A stretch of DNA of 64,000 nucleotides from Escherichia sp. E1V33. GTDB lineage: Bacteria; Pseudomonadota; Gammaproteobacteria; Enterobacterales; Enterobacteriaceae. The stretch spans positions 24,968 to 88,967 of the forward strand of contig NZ_RHJI01000022.1 in assembly GCF_004211955.1 (NCBI RefSeq), written 5' to 3'. Positions 29,403 to 39,212 of the stretch are shown here, one piece after another (the stretch's first letter is position 1; every line of letters starts with the position of its first letter). The translations under genes were made by a program, and so were the position numbers. The notes beneath the pieces were generated by a model. The model did not search any database and was not told where the DNA came from. It saw nothing but the letters and a program-made list of their open reading frames with translations.

Positions 29403-30293
29403 TTATTTGGACGTTCTACGCTGCGTATAAATCGCATCCATCACAAAAATTGCCAGCGCCACCCAAATAAAGGCGAAAGTCACCATCTTATCGGCACCCG
29501 GTTTTTCACCATAAAACGTCACAGCCAGCAGGAACATCAGCGTCGGGCCAATGTACTGGAAAAAGCCTAACGTGGAGAGACGCAAGCGCGTGGCAGCAGC
29601 GGTAAAACACAACAGCGGTACGGTAGTGACAATACCGGCGGCGATCAGCAGCAAATTCAGCGACATTGGATTTTGCCCCATATGGCTGGTTGGACTGTCG
29701 GCAATAGCAAACAGATAAATCGCCGCCACAGGCAGCAGCCACATAGTTTCAATTAACATGCCGGTTTGTGCTTCTACCGCAATCTTCTTGCGCACCAGGC
29801 CGTAGAAGGCAAAACTAAATGCCAGCCCCAGCGCGATAATAGGGAGCGAACCAAAAGTCCAGAGCTGGACCAGTACGCCACAAATTGCCAGAATCACCGC
29901 CAGCCATTGCATCCGGCGGAATCGCTCGCCGAGGAAAATCATCCCCAGCACTATATTAACTAGTGGATTAATAAAGTACCCAAGACTGGCTTCCAGCATA
30001 TGATGATTGTTCACTGCCCAGATAAACAGTAGCCAGTTGCCGCCAATCAGCACGGCAGAGACTGCCAGCATAAAGATTTTCTGCGGTGTCTGAATCAGCG
30101 TTTTTAAATAGGACCACTGGCGGCAGATGCTCATTAGCACCACCATAAAGAAAAACGACCAGATCACGCGATGCGTCAGGATTTCATCGGCGGGTACGTA
30201 ATAAATCAGCTTGAAGTACGCTGGCGCAATACCCCAAATAAAATAAGCGGCAAGGGCGAGTAATACACCCTGCCGCGTTTGTTTTGCATCCAT
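29403..30293 (-). CDS. rarD: EamA/DMT-family permease RarD
   Basis: 296-residue inner-membrane protein with ten predicted segments and two EamA repeats (drug/metabolite transporter superfamily). It begins MDAKQTRQGVLLALAAYFIW; an in-frame ATG four codons upstream (30305) is possible, and neither has a good ribosome-binding site. Named for a chloramphenicol-related phenotype of homologs; the E. coli substrate is not known. Confidence 0.93.
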   Translation of the reverse strand: MDAKQTRQGVLLALAAYFIWGIAPAYFKLIYYVPADEILTHRVIWSFFFMVVLMSICRQWSYLKTLIQTPQKIFMLAVSAVLIGGNWLLFIWAVNNHHMLEASLGYFINPLVNIVLGMIFLGERFRRMQWLAVILAICGVLVQLWTFGSLPIIALGLAFSFAFYGLVRKKIAVEAQTGMLIETMWLLPVAAIYLFAIADSPTSHMGQNPMSLNLLLIAAGIVTTVPLLCFTAAATRLRLSTLGFFQYIGPTLMFLLAVTFYGEKPGADKMVTFAFIWVALAIFVMDAIYTQRRTSK

Positions 30294-30363
30294 TGGAAAA
30301 CTCATTTTTTGTTGTGAATAGCAGTTTACCTGCTCAGTTTGCTGACAAAGTGTGCTTTGTTCA

Positions 30364-30461
30364 TGCCTGATGCGGCGTTAACACCTTATCCAGCCAACAA
30401 AAGCATGCAAATTCAATATATTGCATTTCTCTGGTAGGCCTGATAAGCGTAGCGCATCAGG
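30364..30461. repeat. REP/BIME element between rarD and yigI
   Basis: Two opposed, somewhat degenerate REP units (GCCTGATGCGGCGTTAACA... and ...GATAAGCGTAGCGCATCAGG) around a spacer with ATGCAAATTCAATATATTGCAT. Placed upstream of rarD and downstream of yigI on the minus strand. Confidence 0.88.
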
Positions 30462-30509
30462 AAATTTGCGTTTGTCATTAGTCTCAGCAGTTTACCTGCT
30501 TTTATGTGT

Positions 30510-30977
30510 TCAACCTACCATATAGGTGGCGGTAGCACTGGCAATATAAAGCTGTTCTTCATTGTGTAATTCAACGCGAGCGACGGCGACTTTATTTCCT
30601 GCACGTAACAGGCTGCTTGTAGCAGTAAAACGTTCGCCTCTACCTGGTCGCAGGTAATCGACGCGCAGATCAATTGTTCCCATTCGCGATAGTCGCTGGC
30701 GTAGTTCATCTTCATTGATTGTTTCGTGGCGAGTTAAGGTACTACCTACGCATACCAGACCAGCGGCGACGTCCAGCGCCGAAGCAATGACCCCACCGTG
30801 CAAAATGCTTTGCGCCCAGTTGCCCACCATCATCGGTTGATTTCTAAAGGCCAGTTGCGCGAACTCTTTTTCGTAACGCTCCAGCTCCATCCCTAACGCG
30901 CGGTTAAATGGCATGTGATAAACAAACATCTCACCCACTAATTTCAGGGCTTGTTCGGCGGTCAGTACGGCAGACAT
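30510..30977 (-). CDS. yigI: hotdog-fold thioesterase-like protein YigI
   Basis: 155 residues with a hotdog fold: [24 protein letters not shown] carries the conserved HGG motif of PaaI-type acyl-CoA thioesterases, and [17 protein letters not shown] is the following strand pattern. Probably a medium- or long-chain acyl-CoA thioesterase. The start [11 protein letters not shown] (30977) gives the K-12 length; a start six codons earlier is possible. Confidence 0.9.
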   Translation of the reverse strand: MSAVLTAEQALKLVGEMFVYHMPFNRALGMELERYEKEFAQLAFRNQPMMVGNWAQSILHGGVIASALDVAAGLVCVGSTLTRHETINEDELRQRLSRMGTIDLRVDYLRPGRGERFTATSSLLRAGNKVAVARVELHNEEQLYIASATATYMVG

Positions 30978-31141
30978 ATCATCCTTACACTTCATTGGTT
31001 AATGAAATGTTGATTTTATGCTTCTCGATTGTTGAATGCTACTTTAGGAAGGGATAACTAACGACATTAGAGTTAAGTATGTAGAATAGCTCGCAGAAAA
31101 ATATTCACTCAATCAATAATTCGTTACGGAGAACATGACCG

Positions 31142-32011
31142 ATGCGGACTCTTCTGGGCTGGTCGTTGCCTGTGTGTATGCTGCCGCTGGCGGTACATGC
31201 GCAAGAGGTAACGGTGAAAGATGTGCACGATGCGCCCGCTGTGCGCGGTAGTATTATCGCTAATATGCTGCAGGAGCATGACAATCCTTTCACGCTTTAT
31301 CCTTATGACACCAACTACATCATCTACACCCAAACAAGCGATCTCAATAAAGAAGCGATTGCAAGTTACGACTGGGCAGAAAACGCGCGTAAGGATGAAG
31401 TAAAGTTCCAGTTGAGCCTGGCGTTTCCGCTGTGGCGTGGGATTTTGGGGCCAAACTCTGTACTGGGCGCTTCCTACACCCAGAAATCCTGGTGGCAGCT
31501 TTCTAATAGTGAGGAGTCATCGCCGTTTCGTGAAACTAACTACGAACCGCAATTGTTCCTCGGTTTTGCCACGGATTATCGTTTTGCAGGTTGGACGCTT
31601 CGCGATGTGGAAATGGGCTACAACCACGACTCAAACGGGCGTTCTGACCCGACTTCCCGTAGCTGGAACCGTATCTACACCCGCCTGATGGCAGAAAACG
31701 GCAACTGGCTGGTGGAAGTTAAACCGTGGTATGTGGTGGGTAATACGGACGATAACCCGGATATCACCAAATATATGGGTTATTACCAGCTTAAAATCGG
31801 CTATCACCTTGGCGATGCGGTACTGAGCGCGAAAGGACAGTACAACTGGAATACGGGCTACGGCGGCGCGGAGTTAGGCTTAAGTTACCCGATCACTAAA
31901 CATGTGCGTCTTTATACTCAGGTCTACAGCGGCTATGGCGAATCGCTCATCGACTATAACTTTAACCAGACTCGCGTCGGTGTGGGGGTTATGCTAAACG
32001 ACCTGTTCTGA
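31142..32011 (+). CDS. pldA: outer membrane phospholipase A
   Basis: 289 residues with a 20-residue signal peptide (ending AVHAQ). Twelve-stranded outer-membrane beta-barrel with aromatic C-terminal Phe. The catalytic His and Ser are in GYNHDSNGRS, and the Asn follows in SRSWNR. As a Ca2+-dependent dimer it hydrolyses surface-exposed phospholipids and so helps keep outer membrane asymmetry. Its signal peptide differs at several residues from K-12 as I recall it, while the barrel is nearly identical. A terminator follows. Confidence 0.97.
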   Translation: MRTLLGWSLPVCMLPLAVHAQEVTVKDVHDAPAVRGSIIANMLQEHDNPFTLYPYDTNYIIYTQTSDLNKEAIASYDWAENARKDEVKFQLSLAFPLWRGILGPNSVLGASYTQKSWWQLSNSEESSPFRETNYEPQLFLGFATDYRFAGWTLRDVEMGYNHDSNGRSDPTSRSWNRIYTRLMAENGNWLVEVKPWYVVGNTDDNPDITKYMGYYQLKIGYHLGDAVLSAKGQYNWNTGYGGAELGLSYPITKHVRLYTQVYSGYGESLIDYNFNQTRVGVGVMLNDLF

Positions 32012-32093
32012 TGCGAGTTGATTGAAAGGCAAAACTGGAATCCAGCATCCAGGATTTCCCTGCCAGACGCTAAAAGCATTGCAGTTTATCGCG

Positions 32094-32120
32094 CAGGCGC
32101 TGAAAATAGCGCCTGTTTTT
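32094..32120 (+). terminator. terminator after pldA
   Basis: Stem CAGGCGCT (32094-32101) and AGCGCCTG (32108-32115) followed by TTTTTATTT. Intrinsic terminator 23 bases before the recQ start. Confidence 0.9.
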
Positions 32121-32142
32121 ATTTCAGGCAATCGGGGTTAAT

Positions 32143-33972
32143 GTGGCGCAGGCGGAAGTGTTGAATCTGGAGTTAGGAGCTAAACAGGTTTTACAAGAAA
32201 CCTTTGGCTACCAACAGTTTCGCCCAGGCCAGGAAGAGATTATCGACACTGTGCTTTCCGGTCGCGATTGCCTGGTCGTCATGCCCACCGGTGGCGGAAA
32301 ATCCCTTTGCTATCAAATTCCTGCCTTATTGCTAAACGGTCTTACCGTGGTTGTTTCACCGCTGATTTCACTGATGAAAGATCAGGTGGACCAGCTACAA
32401 GCCAACGGCGTGGCGGCGGCGTGCCTGAACTCAACGCAAACCCGCGAGCAGCAGCTTGAGGTCATGGCGGGATGCCGTACAGGGCAAATTCGCCTGCTCT
32501 ATATCGCCCCGGAACGCCTGATGCTGGATAACTTCCTTGAGCATCTGGCGCACTGGAACCCGGTGTTATTAGCCGTTGATGAAGCCCACTGTATTTCCCA
32601 ATGGGGCCACGATTTCCGCCCGGAATATGCCGCGCTCGGTCAGTTGCGCCAGCGTTTCCCGAATCTGCCGTTTATGGCGCTAACCGCCACCGCCGACGAC
32701 ACCACGCGCCAGGATATTGTGCGCCTGCTGGGGCTGAACGATCCGCTAATTCAAATCAGCAGTTTTGACCGTCCGAATATTCGCTACATGCTGATGGAGA
32801 AGTTCAAACCGCTCGATCAGTTGATGCGTTACGTGCAGGAACAGCGGGGAAAGTCCGGCATTATCTACTGTAACAGTCGGGCGAAAGTAGAAGACACCGC
32901 CGCGCGTCTACAAAGCAAGGGGATTAGCGCAGCGGCGTATCATGCCGGTCTGGAAAACGATGTCCGCGCCGAAGTGCAGGAGAAATTCCAGCGAGATGAC
33001 CTGCAAATTGTGGTGGCGACGGTGGCGTTTGGCATGGGCATTAATAAACCAAACGTTCGCTTCGTGGTGCACTTTGATATCCCGCGCAACATTGAATCCT
33101 ATTATCAGGAAACCGGTCGCGCCGGGCGTGATGGCCTGCCCGCAGAAGCGATGCTGTTTTACGATCCGGCTGATATGGCGTGGCTGCGCCGTTGTCTGGA
33201 AGAGAAGCCGCAAGGGCAGTTGCAGGATATCGAGCGCCATAAACTTAACGCGATGGGGGCGTTTGCCGAAGCGCAAACTTGCCGCCGTCTGGTGTTGCTG
33301 AACTATTTTGGCGAAGGTCGTCAGGAACCATGCGGTAACTGCGATATATGCCTCGATCCGCCGAAACAATATGATGGTTCAACCGATGCGCAGATTGCTC
33401 TTTCCACCATTGGTCGCGTAAACCAGCGGTTTGGTATGGGCTATGTGGTGGAAGTGATTCGCGGCGCCAATAACCAGCGTATCCGTGACTATGGTCATGA
33501 CAAACTGAAAGTCTACGGTATGGGCCGTGATAAAAGTCATGAGCACTGGGTGAGCGTGATCCGCCAGCTGATTCACCTCGGCCTGGTGACGCAAAATATT
33601 GCCCAGCATTCTGCGCTACAACTGACAGAAGCCGCACGCCCGGTGCTGCGCGGTGAATCCTCTTTACAACTTGCCGTGCCGCGTATTGTGGCGCTCAAAC
33701 CGAAAGCGATGCAGAAATCGTTCGGCGGCAATTACGATCGCAAACTGTTCGCCAAATTACGCAAACTGCGTAAATCTATTGCCGATGAAAGCAATGTTCC
33801 GCCGTACGTGGTGTTTAACGACGCAACCTTGATTGAGATGGCTGAACAGATGCCGATCACCGCCAGCGAAATGCTCAGCGTTAACGGCGTTGGGATGCGC
33901 AAGCTGGAACGCTTTGGCAAACCGTTTATGGCGCTGATTCGTGCGCATGTTGATGGCGATGACGAAGAGTAG
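32143..33972 (+). CDS. recQ: ATP-dependent DNA helicase RecQ
   Basis: 609-residue SF2 3'-5' helicase of the RecF pathway, which also suppresses illegitimate recombination. Walker A MPTGGGKS (Lys53), DEAH box [15 protein letters not shown], motif [12 protein letters not shown], a zinc-binding cluster CRRLVLL...CGNCDIC, a winged helix, and a C-terminal HRDC domain (about 530-609). The start codon is GTG at 32143; an overlapping ATG two bases earlier is out of frame. Confidence 0.98.
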   Translation: MAQAEVLNLELGAKQVLQETFGYQQFRPGQEEIIDTVLSGRDCLVVMPTGGGKSLCYQIPALLLNGLTVVVSPLISLMKDQVDQLQANGVAAACLNSTQTREQQLEVMAGCRTGQIRLLYIAPERLMLDNFLEHLAHWNPVLLAVDEAHCISQWGHDFRPEYAALGQLRQRFPNLPFMALTATADDTTRQDIVRLLGLNDPLIQISSFDRPNIRYMLMEKFKPLDQLMRYVQEQRGKSGIIYCNSRAKVEDTAARLQSKGISAAAYHAGLENDVRAEVQEKFQRDDLQIVVATVAFGMGINKPNVRFVVHFDIPRNIESYYQETGRAGRDGLPAEAMLFYDPADMAWLRRCLEEKPQGQLQDIERHKLNAMGAFAEAQTCRRLVLLNYFGEGRQEPCGNCDICLDPPKQYDGSTDAQIALSTIGRVNQRFGMGYVVEVIRGANNQRIRDYGHDKLKVYGMGRDKSHEHWVSVIRQLIHLGLVTQNIAQHSALQLTEAARPVLRGESSLQLAVPRIVALKPKAMQKSFGGNYDRKLFAKLRKLRKSIADESNVPPYVVFNDATLIEMAEQMPITASEMLSVNGVGMRKLERFGKPFMALIRAHVDGDDEE

Positions 33973-34035
33973 TCAGCAGCATAAAAAAGTGCCAGGATGA
34001 AGACTCCGTAAACGTTTCCCCCGCGAGTCAATTGT

Positions 34036-34656
34036 ATGTTGATGTTATTCCTCACTGTTGCCATGGTGCACATTGTGGCGCTTATGAGCCCTGGTCCCGA
34101 TTTCTTTTTTGTCTCTCAAACTGCCGTAAGTCGTTCCCGTAAAGAAGCGATGATGGGCGTGCTGGGCATTACCTGCGGCGTCATGGTCTGGGCAGGAATC
34201 GCGCTGCTTGGCCTGCATTTGATTATCGAAAAAATGGCCTGGCTGCATACGCTGATTATGGTAGGCGGTGGCCTGTATCTCTGCTGGATGGGCTACCAGA
34301 TGCTACGCGGTGCGCTGAAAAAAGAGGCTGTTTCTGCGCCTGCGCCACAGGTTGAGCTGGCGAAAAGCGGGCGCAGTTTCCTGAAAGGATTACTGACCAA
34401 TCTCGCCAATCCGAAAGCGATTATCTATTTTGGTTCGGTATTCTCATTGTTTGTCGGCGATAACGTCGGCACTACCGCGCGCTGGGGCATTTTCGCGTTG
34501 ATTATTGTCGAAACGCTGGCGTGGTTTACTGTGGTGGCCAGCCTGTTTGCCCTGCCGCAAATGCGCCGTGGTTATCAACGTCTGGCGAAGTGGATTGATG
34601 GTTTTGCCGGGGCGTTATTTGCCGGATTTGGCATTCATTTGATTATTTCGCGTTGA
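34036..34656 (+). CDS. rhtC: threonine efflux protein
   Basis: 206-residue LysE/RhtB-family exporter with five or six membrane segments. The family signature PGPDFFFVSQ is at residues 16-25. It exports threonine and confers resistance to it. Its paralog rhtB lies convergently next to it, with one REP pair between their ends. Confidence 0.96.
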   Translation: MLMLFLTVAMVHIVALMSPGPDFFFVSQTAVSRSRKEAMMGVLGITCGVMVWAGIALLGLHLIIEKMAWLHTLIMVGGGLYLCWMGYQMLRGALKKEAVSAPAPQVELAKSGRSFLKGLLTNLANPKAIIYFGSVFSLFVGDNVGTTARWGIFALIIVETLAWFTVVASLFALPQMRRGYQRLAKWIDGFAGALFAGFGIHLIISR

Positions 34657-34709
34657 TGCCAGACGCGTCATCAGAGTAAGTCGGATAAGGCGTTTACGCC
34701 GCATCCGAC
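34656..34709. repeat. REP element between rhtC and rhtB
   Basis: A well-formed REP unit GTCGGATAAGGCG...CGCATCCGAC (34680-34709), with a degenerate partner (GCCAGACGCGTCATC) just upstream. It lies between two convergent genes. Confidence 0.85.
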
Positions 34710-34717
34710 ATTATTTT

Positions 34718-35338
34718 TCAAGCATGTCGCGCCGATGCCAACAGCGCTCCCACCAGCATAAACAGCGAGCCGAAAATCTTATTCAATGCCTTCATCTGTT
34801 TCGGCCCTTTTATCCATAACGCGATCCGTTGGGCGAGGGTGGCGTAACCGATCATCACAATAATATCGACCACAATGGTGGTGACGCCGAGCACGATATA
34901 CTGCATAACCTGCGGCTGCTGCGGCATGATGAATTGCGGAAATAGTGCTGCCAGAAACACAATACTTTTGGGATTGGTGAGATTCACAAACACGGCCCGT
35001 CGGTACAGATGACGCCGTGACTGGGTCGGAGTCAGCGACTTAAGGTCAATTGCACCAGCGGCACGCCACTGCTGGATCCCCAGCCAAATCAGGTAAGCCG
35101 CTCCCGCCCACTTCAACACTTCAAAAGCAATCACCGAGCGGGAAAACAGCGTCCCTAATCCCACGCCAACCAGCACAATATGAATCGCCAGCCCGGTTTG
35201 TAAACCAGCAATAGACGCCACTGCACCACGATAGCCGTGGTTAAGGGAAGTGGTCATGGTGTTGATTGCGCCAGAGCCTGGCGACAGGCTTAAAATGATC
35301 GATGTCAGCAGGTAGGCAAACCACCATTCTAAAGTCAT
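34718..35338 (-). CDS. rhtB: homoserine/homoserine lactone efflux protein
   Basis: 206-residue LysE/RhtB-family exporter with [18 protein letters not shown] at residues 18-35 in place of the usual PGP motif. It exports homoserine and its lactone and gives resistance to them. Convergent with rhtC and divergent from pldB. Confidence 0.96.
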   Translation of the reverse strand: MTLEWWFAYLLTSIILSLSPGSGAINTMTTSLNHGYRGAVASIAGLQTGLAIHIVLVGVGLGTLFSRSVIAFEVLKWAGAAYLIWLGIQQWRAAGAIDLKSLTPTQSRRHLYRRAVFVNLTNPKSIVFLAALFPQFIMPQQPQVMQYIVLGVTTIVVDIIVMIGYATLAQRIALWIKGPKQMKALNKIFGSLFMLVGALLASARHA

Positions 35339-35448
35339 GATGAACTCCCGGTGTGTCTATTTTTGTGCCACAATACGCTACTGTCGCAGCGTTGTGTCAG
35401 GCACGCTTAAAAAAACGATTTTACGTGGTTTAAGAGGCAGATTACCCG

Positions 35449-36471
35449 ATGTTTCAGCAGCAAAAAGACTGGGAAACAAGAGAAAAAGCGTTTGCTGCTT
35501 TTACCATGGGACCGCTGACTGATTTCTGGCGTCAGCGTGATGAAGCAGAGTTTACTGGTGTGGATGACATTCCGGTGCGCTTTGTCCGTTTTCGCGCACA
35601 GCACCATGACCGGGTGGTAGTCATCTGTCCAGGGCGTATTGAGAGCTATGTAAAATATGCGGAACTGGCCTACGACCTGTTTTACCTGGGGTTTGACGTA
35701 TTAATCATCGACCATCGCGGGCAAGGGCGTTCTGGTCGCCTGCTAGCCGATCCGCATCTCGGGCATGTTAATCGCTTTGATGATTATGTTGATGATCTGG
35801 CGGCATTCTGGCAACAAGAGGTTCAGCCCGGTCCGTGGAGTAAACGCTATATACTGGCACATTCGATGGGCGGTGCGATCTCCACATTATTTCTGCAACG
35901 CCATCCAGGTGTATGTGACGCCATTGCGCTAACTGCGCCAATGTTTGGGATCGTGATTCGTATGCCGTCATTTATGGCACGGCAGATCCTCAACTGGGCC
36001 GAAGCGCATCCACGTTTCCGTGATGGCTATGCAATAGGCACCGGGCGCTGGCGCGCCTTGCCGTTTGCCATCAATGTGCTTACCCACAGCAGGCAGCGAT
36101 ATCGGCGCAATCTACGCTTCTATGCTGATGACCCAACGATTCGTGTCGGCGGGCCGACCTACCATTGGGTACGCGAAAGTATTCTGGCCGGAGAACAGGT
36201 GTTAGCCGGAGCAGGTGATGACGCCACGCCAACGCTGCTTTTGCAGGCTGAAGAAGAGCGCGTGGTGGATAACCGCATGCACGACCGTTTTTGTGAACTC
36301 CGCACCGCCGCGGGCCATCCTGTAGAAGGAGGTCGACCGTTGGTAATTAAAGGTGCGTACCACGAGATCCTTTTTGAAAAGGACGCAATGCGCTCAGTCG
36401 CGCTCCACGCCATCGTTGAATTTTTCAACAGGCATAACTCACCCAGCGGAAACCGCTCTATAGAGGTTTAA
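35449..36471 (+). CDS. pldB: lysophospholipase L2
   Basis: 340-residue alpha/beta hydrolase associated with the inner membrane that hydrolyses 2-acyl lysophospholipids. The nucleophile is in ILAHSMGGAIS and the catalytic His is in KGAYHEILFE. It ends 7 bp before yigL, forming a two-gene operon; in enterobacteria the sRNA SgrS pairs with the 3' part of pldB mRNA and stabilises a processed yigL message. Confidence 0.95.
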   Translation: MFQQQKDWETREKAFAAFTMGPLTDFWRQRDEAEFTGVDDIPVRFVRFRAQHHDRVVVICPGRIESYVKYAELAYDLFYLGFDVLIIDHRGQGRSGRLLADPHLGHVNRFDDYVDDLAAFWQQEVQPGPWSKRYILAHSMGGAISTLFLQRHPGVCDAIALTAPMFGIVIRMPSFMARQILNWAEAHPRFRDGYAIGTGRWRALPFAINVLTHSRQRYRRNLRFYADDPTIRVGGPTYHWVRESILAGEQVLAGAGDDATPTLLLQAEEERVVDNRMHDRFCELRTAAGHPVEGGRPLVIKGAYHEILFEKDAMRSVALHAIVEFFNRHNSPSGNRSIEV

Positions 36472-36478
36472 ATTTCTT

Positions 36479-37279
36479 ATGTATCAGGTTGTTGCGTCTG
36501 ATTTAGATGGTACGTTACTTTCCCCCGACCATACGTTATCCCCTTACGCCAAAGAAACTCTGAAGCTGCTTACCGCACGCGGTATCAACTTTGTGTTTGC
36601 GACCGGTCGCCACCACGTCGACGTGGGGCAAATTCGCGATAATCTGGAGATTAAGTCTTACATGATCACCTCCAATGGCGCGCGCGTTCACGATCTGGAT
36701 GGCAATCTGATTTTTGCTCATAACCTGGATCGCGACATCGCCAGCGATCTGTTTGGTGTGGTCAACGACAACCCGGACATCATTACTAACGTTTATCGCG
36801 ATGATGAATGGTTTATGAATCGCCATCGCCCGGAAGAGATGCGCTTTTTCAAAGAGGCGGTGTTCAATTACGCGCTGTATGAGCCGGGATTGCTGGAACC
36901 AGAAGGCGTCAGCAAAGTCTTCTTCACCAGTGATTCTCATGAAAAACTGTTGCCACTGGAGCAGGCGATTAACGCTCGCTGGGGCGATCGCGTCAACGTC
37001 AGTTTCTCTACCTTAACCTGTCTGGAAGTGATGGCTGGCGGCGTTTCAAAAGGCCATGCCCTGGAAGCGGTAGCGAAGAAACTGGGCTACAGCCTGCAAG
37101 ATTGCATTGCCTTTGGCGATGGCATGAACGACGCCGAAATGCTGTCGATGGCGGGTAAAGGCTGCATCATGGGCAGCGCGCATCAGCGGCTAAAAGATCT
37201 TCATCCAGAGCTGGAAGTGATTGGTACTAACGCCGAAGACGCAGTGCCACATTATCTGCGTAAGCTCTATTTATCGTAA
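36479..37279 (+). CDS. yigL: HAD (Cof-type) sugar-phosphate/PLP phosphatase
   Basis: 266-residue HAD-superfamily IIB phosphatase. Motif I SDLDGTLLSPDH (nucleophile Asp8), motif II ITSNGA, a Cof-type cap domain about 85-185, Lys in GGVSKGHALE, and motif IV FGDGMNDAEML. The E. coli enzyme dephosphorylates pyridoxal phosphate and glucose 6-phosphate; with SgrS it relieves phosphosugar stress by allowing sugar efflux. Downstream partner of pldB. Confidence 0.94.
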   Translation: MYQVVASDLDGTLLSPDHTLSPYAKETLKLLTARGINFVFATGRHHVDVGQIRDNLEIKSYMITSNGARVHDLDGNLIFAHNLDRDIASDLFGVVNDNPDIITNVYRDDEWFMNRHRPEEMRFFKEAVFNYALYEPGLLEPEGVSKVFFTSDSHEKLLPLEQAINARWGDRVNVSFSTLTCLEVMAGGVSKGHALEAVAKKLGYSLQDCIAFGDGMNDAEMLSMAGKGCIMGSAHQRLKDLHPELEVIGTNAEDAVPHYLRKLYLS

Positions 37280-37354
37280 TCGTTCTTTATTTGGTCAGTT
37301 GTCAACCGGATACTTCGCTACAATGGATACTCGTTAATCAAAGAGTTTTCCATT

Positions 37355-38254
37355 GTGGCGCTACTTATCATCACCACTATTCTGTGGGCCTTCTCCTTTA
37401 GCTTTTATGGCGAGTACCTTGCGGGCCACGTCGACAGCTATTTTGCGGTGCTGGTGCGCGTTGGCCTGGCGGCACTCGTTTTTCTGCCGTTTCTGCGTAC
37501 CCGTGGTAATAGCCTGAAAACGGTCGGCTTGTATATGCTGGTGGGCGCGATGCAGCTTGGCGTGATGTATATGCTGAGTTTCCGTGCTTATCTCTACCTG
37601 ACGGTTTCCGAGCTGCTGTTATTTACTGTTCTGACGCCGCTCTACATCACGCTGATTTATGACATCATGAGCAAGCGCCGCCTGCGCTGGGGCTATGCAT
37701 TCAGCGCCTTGCTGGCGGTGATTGGCGCCGGGATTATCCGTTACGATCAGGTGACGGACCATTTCTGGACCGGCCTGCTGCTGGTGCAGCTCTCTAATAT
37801 CACCTTTGCCATCGGCATGGTGGGTTACAAACGCCTGATGGAAACTCGCCCGATGCCGCAGCATAACGCCTTTGCGTGGTTCTATCTTGGCGCGTTCCTG
37901 GTGGCGGTGATTGCATGGTTCTTGCTGGGAAATGCGCAGAAAATGCCGCAAACCACGTTGCAATGGGGAATTCTGGTGTTTCTTGGCGTGGTGGCTTCCG
38001 GGATTGGCTACTTTATGTGGAACTACGGCGCGACGCAGGTGGATGCCGGAACGTTGGGCATTATGAATAATATGCACGTTCCGGCAGGGTTGCTGGTTAA
38101 CCTGGCTATCTGGCACCAACAGCCGCACTGGCCAACGTTTATTACAGGCGCGCTGGTGATCCTGGCCTCACTGTGGGTGCATCGTAAGTGGGTCGCTCCG
38201 CGCTCTTCACAAACGGCAGATGATCGCAGGCGTGATTGCGCGCTGAGCGAATAA
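37355..38254 (+). CDS. yigM: biotin transporter BioP (YigM)
   Basis: 299-residue DMT/EamA-family permease with ten membrane segments. The E. coli protein takes up biotin and has been named BioP. The start is GTG at 37355. Its last 113 bp overlap the 3' end of metR on the other strand, so the hydrophilic tail after the final membrane segment ([16 protein letters not shown]) is encoded opposite the MetR C-terminus. Confidence 0.93.
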   Translation: MALLIITTILWAFSFSFYGEYLAGHVDSYFAVLVRVGLAALVFLPFLRTRGNSLKTVGLYMLVGAMQLGVMYMLSFRAYLYLTVSELLLFTVLTPLYITLIYDIMSKRRLRWGYAFSALLAVIGAGIIRYDQVTDHFWTGLLLVQLSNITFAIGMVGYKRLMETRPMPQHNAFAWFYLGAFLVAVIAWFLLGNAQKMPQTTLQWGILVFLGVVASGIGYFMWNYGATQVDAGTLGIMNNMHVPAGLLVNLAIWHQQPHWPTFITGALVILASLWVHRKWVAPRSSQTADDRRRDCALSE

Positions 38255-39095
38255 ACGCTTCTGTAATAGGCTGACGCTGCTCGCCATCGCGCACCGCGGC
38301 GTACAGTCGGCTCCACAATCCTTCGCCCAGGGTTTTGGTTACTACCAGACCCTGGCGCTCAAAACTCTCCACCACCCAGTGCGGCAGGGCGGCAATGCCC
38401 ATCCGCGCGGCAACCATCTGAATCAACAATAAGGTGTTATCGACGCTCTTCAGTGAGGGGCTGACGCCCGCGGGCTGAAGAAAATGCCGCCAGACATCCA
38501 GTCGGCTACGCTGCACCGGATAAATCAACAGCGTCTCGCTGGCGAGATCTTCCGGCGTGATACGCGTTTTCGCCGCCAGTGGATGGTCAGGTGCTAACAC
38601 CAGACGCACTTCATAATCGAACATTGGCGAATAATGCAGGCCACTGCGCGGCAGAATATCGGATGTCATCACCAGATCCAGCTCGCCCTGTTGCAACGCA
38701 GGCTGCGGGTCAAACGTTACGCCTGATTTAAAATCCATCTCCACCTGCGGCCAGTTCTTATGGAATTTTTCTAACGCAGGTGTCAGCCACTGAATACAGC
38801 TATGGCACTCGATGGCAATGCGCAGTCGTGTCTGCTGCGGTTCATTGCAGGCTTGTAGTGCCTGGCTGATTTGCGGCAGCACCTGGTTTGCCAGTTGCAA
38901 CAGGATTTCTCCCTGCGGTGTAAAGCGAAGCGGCTGGCTTTTACGCACAAATAGCCGGAAGCCAAGACGTTGTTCCAGATCGCTAAACTGGTGAGACAGG
39001 GCGGATTGCGTCTGATGCAACGTCGCCGCAGCGGCTGCGAGCGAGCCGCAGTTCCGCAACGCTTGTAGCGTTTTCAGGTGTTTTACTTCGATCAT
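38142..39095 (-). CDS. metR: LysR-type regulator of methionine synthesis
   Basis: 317 residues: winged helix-turn-helix about 1-60 ([30 protein letters not shown] region), then a periplasmic-binding-protein-like effector domain. MetR with homocysteine activates metE and represses its own gene; MetJ represses metR. Divergent from metE, with a TGAAagtccTTCA site touching its own start codon. Its 3' end overlaps yigM by 113 bp in convergent orientation. Confidence 0.96.
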   Translation of the reverse strand: MIEVKHLKTLQALRNCGSLAAAAATLHQTQSALSHQFSDLEQRLGFRLFVRKSQPLRFTPQGEILLQLANQVLPQISQALQACNEPQQTRLRIAIECHSCIQWLTPALEKFHKNWPQVEMDFKSGVTFDPQPALQQGELDLVMTSDILPRSGLHYSPMFDYEVRLVLAPDHPLAAKTRITPEDLASETLLIYPVQRSRLDVWRHFLQPAGVSPSLKSVDNTLLLIQMVAARMGIAALPHWVVESFERQGLVVTKTLGEGLWSRLYAAVRDGEQRQPITEAFIRSARNHACDHLPFVKSAERPTYDAPTVRPGSPARL

Positions 39096-39107
39096 GAAAG
39101 TCCTTCA
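39095..39107. promoter_or_regulatory. MetR binding site
   Basis: TGAAAGTCCTTCA is an exact TGAA-N5-TTCA match to the MetR consensus. It begins at the metR start codon and lies 105 bp upstream of metE, so it could serve both activation of metE and autorepression. Confidence 0.8.
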
Positions 39108-39166
39108 CTTCGGCATGAATAATTTGCGCTTGAGGAATATACAGTAACTGGCAAATATGGATGTGT

Positions 39167-39182
39167 AAACATCTGGACGTCT
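39167..39182. promoter_or_regulatory. MetJ operator (two met boxes) upstream of metE
   Basis: Two adjacent 8-mers, AAACATCT and GGACGTCT, matching the AGACGTCT met box at 6 and 7 of 8 positions. They lie 31 bp before the metE start, where S-adenosylmethionine-loaded MetJ would repress. Confidence 0.75.
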
Positions 39183-39212
39183 AAATACTAAAAATTCCAC
39201 AAGGGGCATATA

